NCBI GenBank assembly: GCA_031963465.1
Contig: JASSUG010000001.1
Location: forward strand, 186,001-250,000
DNA from: Mycoavidus cysteinexigens_B
Lineage (GTDB): Bacteria > Pseudomonadota > Gammaproteobacteria > Burkholderiales > Burkholderiaceae
Length of the DNA stretch: 64,000 bases
Reading direction: 5' to 3'
Positions 54,559-61,616 of this stretch are shown piece by piece (position 1 is the first letter of the stretch; the number at the start of each line of letters is the position of its first letter). Made by a program: the position numbers and the translations under genes. The notes beneath the pieces are model-generated. The model was not told the DNA's origin. It worked only from the letters and a program-made list of their open reading frames with translations, and made no database searches.

Positions 54559-54860
54559 AGCGCAGTAATCGGCCTATCGGCCGCAAGGCGTGTTGAAAAA
54601 ACAAAATAGCCTCAATTTATTTTTCGATTCCGAAATAGACGAAAAATAATTCTTATTTATCAAGCACTTAAATTTGTTTCTTAAGAGCATAGTAGGCGGC
54701 CAGCCGGACGCCAGGCGTTCGGAAGAAACAAAATAGCTTCAATTTATTTTTACGATTCCGAAATAGACGAAAAATAATTCTTATTTATCAAGCACTTAAA
54801 TTTGTTTCTTAAGAGCATAGTAGGCGGCCAGTCGGACGCCAGACGTCCGGAAGAAACAAG
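54559..54860. repeat. 128-bp repeat cluster (variant unit, full unit, partial unit)
   Basis: A variant unit (54559-54686) starts GCAGTAATCGGCCTATCGGCC. Next is a full standard unit (54687-54814) and then about 46 bp of a third with four base changes. The third unit's changes keep its hairpin paired (TCGGACG/CGTCCGG). The cluster sits 88 bp to the right of the IS1634-like element. Confidence 0.85.
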
Positions 54861-55202
54861 CGGCTAGTTCAAGCATAGGATAAAGTGGAAGCTTGCACAG
54901 GCGAAGATCGATAGTTCAATGGTGCGTATTGGCCCGCTTGAAAGCATGATCTTGGGTGACGTCGGCGAGATTGGTGACGCTGAGCGATCAGCGATCCCGT
55001 TTAAGAGATTGAGCATGACGACGTTCCCGAACCTGTGCAAGATTCCACTGACTATGATGGAGTAAAACAGTAAGCGCGAAATTAACCCCACCTTGCACTT
55101 GAATAAAACGGAAAAGAGAATGAGCCCTTTTTGAAAAGGGCGAGGTGAGAGCTATTTAAAATTTATCTGGTGGTAATCAAACAAAACAACCCAAGGAAAT
55201 AA
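54861..55202. other. Leader of a WD40 gene, with a short unassigned open stretch
   Basis: On the plus strand 54880-55065 is open (KLAQAKIDSSMVRIGPLESM, ending PLTMME), but it has no start codon with a ribosome site and resembles nothing I know; it may be a gene scrap. The rest is AT-rich and should hold the promoter of the WD40 gene at 55203. An AAGGAA ribosome site lies at 55193-55198. Confidence 0.3.
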
Positions 55203-57833
55203 ATGTTAAACCCTATTTCAAATACAGCTATTCCAGCCTGTTTCGCTCCGCAAGGATCGGCGCCACTATCATTTTTTTCACTGCCCCTGGAAATTCAGGA
55301 AGAAATAGAAAATCTGCTGGATTTTTCGGGTCGCCAGGCGTTGTTTGAAGCGCTGACGACAGTGACTCGGAATGGTAAGGCGGTAAAAAAGCCTGCTTTG
55401 AAGCTACACTTGATCAAAAGCAGGATAAAAGCAGAATACCAAAGGGCCCTGGTGAACTCGGACGAGGCGTTACAAAAATTTGCATTCAGTCAGTTAAAAA
55501 GATTGTCAAAGTTGGGCCAACTCGACCAGGTGGTAGAGAAGAGCGCATTTTTTGAACTGTTGTGGCTAGTAAATAAACCAGAAATATTGGAATTTTTACG
55601 GAGAAAGATTCAAGCAGACCCTGAGTTAAAAGAAAAACTACTGAGCTGGGTGGAGCGTTCCAAGGAAGAAGAGGTGCAAACCAAAGCGGCGAATGCGATG
55701 ACGGTATTGGTGAGAGCAGGGGTGCAGTTTAATTGCATGGATTTAAAGGGGATTCGGATACCGGGAGCGGATCTGAGTTTTGGGATATTCGATTCAGCGC
55801 AGTTGCAAGGCGCGGATTTAAGAAAGGTGACGCTTCGCGCGAGCTGGCTGCGCCAGGCGAATTTAAGCGGCGCGCAGATGGCTGGGATGCAGTTTGGTGA
55901 ATGGCCGTATGTGCAAGAAGAGTGCGCGGTCTCTTCCTGCGCGTATTCACCGGCTGGGAAAACCTGTGCGATAGGTCTTGGTAACGGTAAGATCCGCCTC
56001 TATGATACGTCAAGCTGGGCCAAAGTCTACACCTTAGAGGGCCATACCTCCACTGTTAATAGCGTGGTGTATTCGCCGAGCGGGTCGCAGATCGCCTCGG
56101 GCAGTGATGACAAGACGGTGCGGCTGTGGGACGCGCACAGCGGCGCGGCAGGGCACATCTTAGAAGGACATACAGGCTGGGTTAATAGTGTGGTGTATTC
56201 GCCGAGCGGCGCACAGCTCGCCTCGGGCAGTAATGATAAGACGGTGCGGCTGTGGGACACGCACAGCGGCGCGGTCGGGCACATCTTAGAAGAACATATC
56301 TCCTATGTTACTAGTGTGGTGTATTCGCCGAGCGGGTCGCAGATCGCCTCGGGCAGTGATGACAAGACGGTGCGGCTGTGGGACGCGCACAGCGGCGCGG
56401 CAGGGCACATCTTAGAAGGACATACAGGCTGGGTTAGGAGCGTCGCGTATTCGCCGAGCGGGTCGCAGATCGCCTCGGGCAGTCATGATAAAACGGTTCG
56501 TCTGTGGGACGCGCGCAGCGGCGCGGCGGGGCACACCTTAGAAGGACATACCGACTGGGTTAGTAGCGTGGTGTATTCGCCGAGCGGCGCGCAAATCGCT
56601 TCGGGCAGTTTTGACGCTACGGTTCGTCTGTGGGACGTGCACAGCGGCGCGGCGGGGCACACCTTAAAAGGACATACCTACGCGGTTAGTAGCGTGGTGT
56701 ATTCGCCGAGCGGGGCGCAGATCACCTCGGGCAGTCATGATAAAACGGTTCGTCTGTGGGACGCGCACAGCGGCGCGGCGGAGCACACTTTAGAAGGGTA
56801 TACCCACGCGGTTAGTAGCGTGGTGTATTCGCCGAGCGGGGCGCAGATCACCTTCGGTAGTATGGACAAGACGGTTCGTCTGTGGGACGTGCACAGCAGT
56901 GCGGCGGGGCACACTTTAGAAGGACATACCTCCGGTGTTAGTAGTGTGGTGTATTCGCCGAGCGGCGCGCAGATTGCCTCGGGCAGTTATGACCATACGG
57001 TTCGTCTGTGGGACGCGCACAGCGGCGCGGCAGGGCACATCTTAGACGGACATACAGGCTGGGTTAGTAGCGTGGCGTATTCGCCGAGCGGGGCGCAGAT
57101 CGCCTCGGGCAGTTATGATAAAACGGTGCGGCTGTGGGACGTGGGCAGCGGCGTGCTGCAATACACGCTGCAAGGCCATGAGAATTTTGTTAGGAGCGTC
57201 GCGTATTCACCGAACGGCGCGCAGATCGCTTCGGGCGGCGAGGACGATACCGTAAGGCTGTGGGACGCGGGCAGCGGCATGCTGCGCCACACGCTGCACG
57301 GCCATGAAGGTTCTGTTAGTAGCGTCGCGTATTCGCCGAACGGCGCACAGATTGCCTCGGGCAGTGAGGACGATACCGTAAGGCTGTGGGACGCGGGCAG
57401 CGGCGCGCTGCAATACACGCTGCAAGGCCATGAAGGTTCTGTTAGGAGCGTCGCGTATTCGCCGAACGGCGCGCAGATCGCCTCGGGCAGTGAGGACAAT
57501 ACCGTACGGCTGTGGGATATCGCCTCGGGTCAGTGTCGGGCGGTGATTCGAGGTTTTGATGGGAGCGTTTTCAGCGTCGCCTGGAAAGCGGCGTCCGAAG
57601 AAGGCGACAATCTGGTGACAGGCAGTGAGGATAAGGTCGTTCTTCGCCAATGGCGAGTCATCACAAAGGGGGATGACGTCAAGGGGGTCTTACGCTGGAT
57701 CTCACCACATGCTGAACTCAACGTGAAGGACACGTTCATAGAAAACGTAGAAGGGTTAAGCGAGCAGAACAAAACTCTGTTGAAGCAACGGGGCGCCAAT
57801 GATGGGGTTGTTGTATTGTCTGATTTAGCCTGA
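55203..57833 (+). CDS. F-box-like / pentapeptide / 14-unit WD40 protein
   Basis: Product of 876 residues, paralog of the protein at 20551. Its first 35 residues match that protein's start (MLNPIS). The F-box-like part is SFFSLPLEIQEEIENLL then ALFEALTTVTR (about 24-61). A helical linker ends in LLSWVERSKEEE; pentapeptide repeats (GADLSFGIFDSAQLQGADL) cover about 177-236. I count 14 WD40-type units. Units are nearly identical, including two 121-bp stretches exactly alike 252 bp apart. The tail has ENVEGLSEQNKTL and QRGAND. AAGGAA precedes the ATG. It has no signal peptide. Role unknown; ligand recognition through the propellers is inferred. Confidence 0.85.
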   Translation: MLNPISNTAIPACFAPQGSAPLSFFSLPLEIQEEIENLLDFSGRQALFEALTTVTRNGKAVKKPALKLHLIKSRIKAEYQRALVNSDEALQKFAFSQLKRLSKLGQLDQVVEKSAFFELLWLVNKPEILEFLRRKIQADPELKEKLLSWVERSKEEEVQTKAANAMTVLVRAGVQFNCMDLKGIRIPGADLSFGIFDSAQLQGADLRKVTLRASWLRQANLSGAQMAGMQFGEWPYVQEECAVSSCAYSPAGKTCAIGLGNGKIRLYDTSSWAKVYTLEGHTSTVNSVVYSPSGSQIASGSDDKTVRLWDAHSGAAGHILEGHTGWVNSVVYSPSGAQLASGSNDKTVRLWDTHSGAVGHILEEHISYVTSVVYSPSGSQIASGSDDKTVRLWDAHSGAAGHILEGHTGWVRSVAYSPSGSQIASGSHDKTVRLWDARSGAAGHTLEGHTDWVSSVVYSPSGAQIASGSFDATVRLWDVHSGAAGHTLKGHTYAVSSVVYSPSGAQITSGSHDKTVRLWDAHSGAAEHTLEGYTHAVSSVVYSPSGAQITFGSMDKTVRLWDVHSSAAGHTLEGHTSGVSSVVYSPSGAQIASGSYDHTVRLWDAHSGAAGHILDGHTGWVSSVAYSPSGAQIASGSYDKTVRLWDVGSGVLQYTLQGHENFVRSVAYSPNGAQIASGGEDDTVRLWDAGSGMLRHTLHGHEGSVSSVAYSPNGAQIASGSEDDTVRLWDAGSGALQYTLQGHEGSVRSVAYSPNGAQIASGSEDNTVRLWDIASGQCRAVIRGFDGSVFSVAWKAASEEGDNLVTGSEDKVVLRQWRVITKGDDVKGVLRWISPHAELNVKDTFIENVEGLSEQNKTLLKQRGANDGVVVLSDLA

Positions 57834-57994
57834 GTCGAAAGCAGGGAAGCGTATTCGGGGCCTGCTCACGAAAAGGAAAAAATCGTACGATAAGGCTAAT
57901 TAAGTGTTCGTAGTGGCCGAAATTTACCCTGTTCTAGCTGTTGGTCTGGGTAATTTGGGGGACGTAAGTCCAGTAGGAGAAGGAGTGTTTGAAC

Positions 57995-58048
57995 CTTGTA
58001 TCTTTCTTTATGTGATGATTAGCTACATCACATAAAGAAAGATACAAG
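57995..58048. repeat. Perfect 23-bp inverted repeat
   Basis: The arms CTTGTATCTTTC... (57995-58017) and ...GAAAGATACAAG (58026-58048) are exact reverse complements around an 8-nt loop (ATTAGCTA). No T run follows. The right arm runs into the first unit of the 128-bp array. It could be an extrachromosomal-element end, a palindromic recombination scar, or a transcript-end structure for the WD40 gene 160 bp upstream. The rest of 57834-57994 shows nothing recognisable. Confidence 0.8.
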
Positions 58049-58558
58049 CGTCGTAATCGGCCTATCGGCCGCAAGGCGTGTTGAAAAAACAAAATAGCCT
58101 CAATTTATTTTTCGATTCCGAAATAGACGGAAAATAATCCTTATTTATCAACAACTTAAATTTGTTTATTGAAAGCATAGTAGGCGGCCAGCCGGACGCC
58201 AGGCGTTCGGAAGAAACAAAATAGCTTCAATTTATTTTTACGATTCCGAAATAGACGAAAAATAATTCTTATTTATCAAGCACTTAAATTTGTTTCTTAA
58301 GAGCATAGTAGGCGGCCAGCCGGACGCCAGGCGTTCGGAAGAAACAAAATAGCTTCAATTTATTTTTACGATTCCGAAATAGACGAAAAATAATTCTTAT
58401 TTATCAAGCACTTAAATTTGTTTCTTAAGAGCATAGTAGGCGGCCAGCCGGACGCCAGGCGTTCGGAAGAAACAAAATAGCTTCAATTTATTTTTACGAT
58501 TCCGAAATAGACGAAAAATAATTCTTATTTATCAAGCACTTAAATTTGTTTCTTAAGA
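58048..58558. repeat. Tandem 128-bp repeat array (one variant and three identical units)
   Basis: A variant unit (58048-58174, starting with GCGTCGTAATCGGCC) precedes three units at 58175, 58303 and 58431, each 128 bp. By eye the three are identical. Each holds the hairpin CCGGACG-CCAGG-CGTTCGG and an AT-rich right half. Exact identity points to recent expansion. There are no unique spacers, so this is not a CRISPR array. Confidence 0.9.
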
Positions 58559-58967
58559 GGTGGAACCTACTTATTGCTACTGCCACCTTTTTCAGCTTAA
58601 AAGAAGAGGCTCTTGCAAAAAGCCGAAGGCGAGTGAGATTTTTTGAGTTGGAGATAAAAAACAGAGAAATGGGCGGCCATTGCTGGCAAGATGTAGTCTA
58701 CGAAAACAAACATCAACGCCCAAGACATGAATAGTACGCAACGCAAGATGATAATGCAACGGTGGTCAGTCATTCAGGATGATCTATTGCCGGAATTGAA
58801 GGCAGAAATAGGTGCACTGACGCCGAAATTAGAAAAGTTGATCCACATTTTAGAGTGGGTGCGAATCGAAGAATATGTAGTCCAGAGGCAATATGGAGGG
58901 GTGGGCCGTCCGGTGCATGATCGAGGTTCGCTGGCGAACGCTTTTGTAGCGAAGGTGGTGTTAGGGC

Positions 58968-60404
58968 CAGCCCTTTCAGGGTGTTGATTCAAAGAGCAGC
59001 CTCCCTAATAGCTCGAGCGGAAGAGAAATGCTTGTGTGCTGTTACGGAGTCCGTGTAGGATTTAGTTTTCGGCTTTTTTGGTCCGCGCTGTCGAACTCGA
59101 ATACGTTGTGGATCGACGTAGCGAGCAATCTGCAGCAACAGCACCCCTAAGGCAGGGCCTTGATATAGTCTGATCTAGCTATTCCAAGCCTCAGGAGGCA
59201 AGAAACTCATCATGCCGTAATAGGCCATACGCACCTCATTGGCCATATAGTAAGTGGATACTTCGACTTGTTGTTCTTGATGAGCCTGCTCAATCACTTG
59301 TTTGAGTAGCGCCAGGATGTTGTAAGCTAATATTGCTGTAGCAAAGCCCAACAAAGCAGCGCGTGGATGACCCAAAGTGCGAATTTCGCTTTTGAGATCG
59401 GCTTCCAAGCGCTGGAACATTCCTTCAATACGCCAGCGCCGGCGGTAAAGATCAGCAATTTTTTGCGCGCCCACCTCAGCAGGCAGATTGCTCCAAATAC
59501 GAAGGCGGGTTTCGCCCGAGCTAGTAGGATGATCTAAACGCACGTCAATCCGACGCCAAGTCTGGACTTCATCGCGCAGGCTAATTGTTTGCTCATAAAC
59601 CTCACCTGTGTCGCAGCGACCCACATAATACAGCTCACCTTCTTGAGCCAGCCCCGGGTGATATTGGGCCGCTTCACGCACGATGAAACAGGCGTTTTGG
59701 ATCTGCCAACCCATTAACGCTTTCTTAAGGCAGAAGTGCCGATCTGCTATCCATACTTCACCAAGCAGAGCCCTGGCTAACAAAGGTTCAAGGATCGTGC
59801 TCTCTGGTGTGTAGGCATCTTCGCAGGGTACGATATCAGTCACCAGGCTTTGATCTGGGTCGTAAATCACTAAAGTATGACCTGGTAACGCCGCTCCTGT
59901 CTTTGTCTTTAGCGCTGTTAAACGCTTTTCGGTCGAAGGTAAGTGGTTACCATCCACCACTCGCATCCGGTAACCCGGCAGGGTAACTGGAAAATTCAGC
60001 GGCGTAAGCACGGGCGCCAAACGCATAGCGCTCTCCCGTACCAATGCTTGCAATAGCTTTGGCTCAGTCCGATTTATCTTGTCATACAGTGAGCTTAGCG
60101 ACACATTCAATTTTTCTTTATATGTCTGCGAAGCGCTATGGAGTGAAGGACAACCGCCCAGTGTCACCATCGACATCATTTCTACTACCGTCGAAAATAA
60201 TAATTCCCGCGAGTACTGTCTTTCTCGGTGTTTTTCAAATAAAGCATCTATCCACTCCGTATCAAATATTGACTCCATCAATAACCGCGTCATTACGCTT
60301 ATTGGCATCTTCTCCGTCGCTTGCTCGAACAGTTTCCTTAGCATATTCCCTCCGATTCGTAGATACTCCTCATTTAGAATAGTTCAAACACCCTGAAAGG
60401 GCTG
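58968..60404 (-). mobile_element. IS4-like insertion sequence
   Basis: A 1437-bp element with 18-bp matching ends (CAGCCCTTTCAGGGTGTT at 58968-58985 and its complement at the right end). It is flanked by a perfect 11-bp target duplication GGTGTTAGGGC (58957-58967 and 60405-60415). The long duplication is typical of the IS4 family. It lies in the transposase gene of the IS5-like element. Confidence 0.93.
59175..60344 (-). CDS. IS4-family transposase
   Basis: Product of 389 residues with intact DDE features: VVDGNHLPSTEKR (first Asp), EVWIADRHFC (second Asp) and the YREK-like block DLYRRRWRIEGMFQRLEADL (Glu), spaced by a long beta-strand insertion as usual in this family. It is the only gene of the element and apparently functional. 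It runs against the interrupted IS5-like transposase. Confidence 0.92.
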   Translation of the reverse strand: MLRKLFEQATEKMPISVMTRLLMESIFDTEWIDALFEKHRERQYSRELLFSTVVEMMSMVTLGGCPSLHSASQTYKEKLNVSLSSLYDKINRTEPKLLQALVRESAMRLAPVLTPLNFPVTLPGYRMRVVDGNHLPSTEKRLTALKTKTGAALPGHTLVIYDPDQSLVTDIVPCEDAYTPESTILEPLLARALLGEVWIADRHFCLKKALMGWQIQNACFIVREAAQYHPGLAQEGELYYVGRCDTGEVYEQTISLRDEVQTWRRIDVRLDHPTSSGETRLRIWSNLPAEVGAQKIADLYRRRWRIEGMFQRLEADLKSEIRTLGHPRAALLGFATAILAYNILALLKQVIEQAHQEQQVEVSTYYMANEVRMAYYGMMSFLPPEAWNS

Positions 60405-61484
60405 GGTGTTAGGGCTGAGCACGACAGCGAGCTTGATAGAGCGCCTGAAGATAGACCGTGCGTTGAGACGCATCTGCGGTTTTTCGATGTGGAAGCAAGT
60501 GCCAAATGAAGCGACCTTCTCTCGAGCGTTCGCGGAATTTTCAAAAGCGCAATTGCCAGAGCGAGTGCATGAAGCGCTGGTGAAGAAATACCTTGGTGAA
60601 GAACTGATTGGGCATATCAGCCGGGACGGCATGGCGATTGAAGGGCGAGAGAAGCCCATGTGTAAGGTCAAGGCGAAAGCTGTTGGCGTGAGGCTCAAGC
60701 CCAAGCGTGGTCGGCCCAAACGAGGCGAAGTACGACCGACAAAGAGCACACGGATTGGTCAACAACTCAATCAGACGTTGGTGCAGATGCTGAGTGAACT
60801 GCCGAAACAATGTGACCGTGGCACGAAACGTAATGCACAGGGATACAAGACGAGTTGGAATGGTTACAAATTGCATATCGATTCAGCAGATTGCGGCGTT
60901 CCCATCAGCGCTCTGCTCACGAGTGCTTCGGTACATGATAGCCAAACAGCAGTGCCATTAGCTCTTATGACGGCAAGTCGGGTGACAAATTGCTATGATC
61001 TGATGGATGCAGCATATTGCTCGGACGAAATTCGTTGTCATAGTCGCAGCTTGGGACATGTGCCTTTAATTGATCATAACGCACGTCGTGCTCAGAAGAA
61101 GTTCTTTGCCCCGCATGAAGCGCAACGGTATAAGGAACGAATACAGGCTGAACGGACCAATGCTCGATTAAAGGACGAATTTGGTGGCCGCAATATTTGG
61201 GTGCGTGGACACGCTAAAGTGATGGCACACCTGATGTTTGGACTACTGGTGCTGGCCGCCGATCAGTTGATGCGATTACTCACATAGCTCAAGCTGGATG
61301 GCAGAGCATGCAGGAAATGGGCGCTGCCAACCGGCCGTGTTGGCAAGATGCCGCCCAGATGCGGCGAAAATCACGATTTCAGTTAACTCAATCAGAAAAG
61401 TTGATTGAGCTAACTGAAAATTTGCTCAGAACAGCGATCGCTCTTGTTTGCGATCTTTACTTCGAGGTGTTTTGCAAGAGCCTC

Positions 61485-61616
61485 AACGTAAAAAAACAAG
61501 CTCGTGGTGTGCATGTTGGGGTTCCTTCGTCACCACCAACCTACGAATCTATTCAATGTCGTGGCAAGCTCTAAAAATTTTTAAAGCTCGTGAGCAGGCT
61601 CTTAGCCATTACTGAT
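61485..61616. other. Short gap between the IS5-like element and the WD40 gene end
   Basis: Holds no gene. TCGTGAGCAGGC at 61588-61599 is the reverse complement of GCCTGCTCACGA at 57860-57871, which lies 27 bp after the stop of the WD40 gene at 55203-57833. Both copies lie just beyond the stop of a WD40 paralog, in the same relative direction. Confidence 0.5.

Larger units (their letters stand above)
58727..61287 (+). pseudogene. IS5-like transposase split by the IS4-like insertion
   Basis: The N-terminal part (58727-58967) reads MNSTQRKMIMQRWSVIQDD to AFVAKVVLG. Removing 58968-60415 (inner element plus one target-duplication copy) joins it in frame to LSTTASLIERLK and gives a 370-residue DDE transposase. 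Visible are WNGYKLHIDSADCGVPI and YDLMDAAYCSDEI (aspartates) and ERTNARLKDEFGG (glutamate), plus GRPKRGE. No other stop or shift is present, so the gene was intact until the insertion. As it stands it makes only an 86-residue N-terminal piece and possibly an unfused C-terminal piece. Confidence 0.85.
58606..61484 (+). mobile_element. IS5-like insertion sequence, interrupted by an IS4-like element
   Basis: Bounded by perfect 15-bp inverted repeats, GAGGCTCTTGCAAAA (58606-58620) and its complement (61470-61484). Without the inner element (58968-60404) and one copy of its 11-bp target duplication it is 1431 bp with one transposase frame. Its right part holds a second hairpin (TTCAGTTA.../...TAACTGAA, about 61378-61417). 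No target-site duplication of the outer element is evident. Confidence 0.85.

Noticed and set aside
54864..55091. 75-residue minus-strand frame
   Set aside because: No ribosome site and no family resemblance; its opposite strand is equally open, so neither is supported.
58175..58558. Tandem array as a CRISPR
   Set aside because: The 128-bp units are contiguous and identical, with no unique spacers and no cas genes nearby.
58546..58734. 62-residue frame starting in the last 128-bp unit
   Set aside because: It begins in repeat sequence, crosses the left end of the IS5-like element and resembles no protein.
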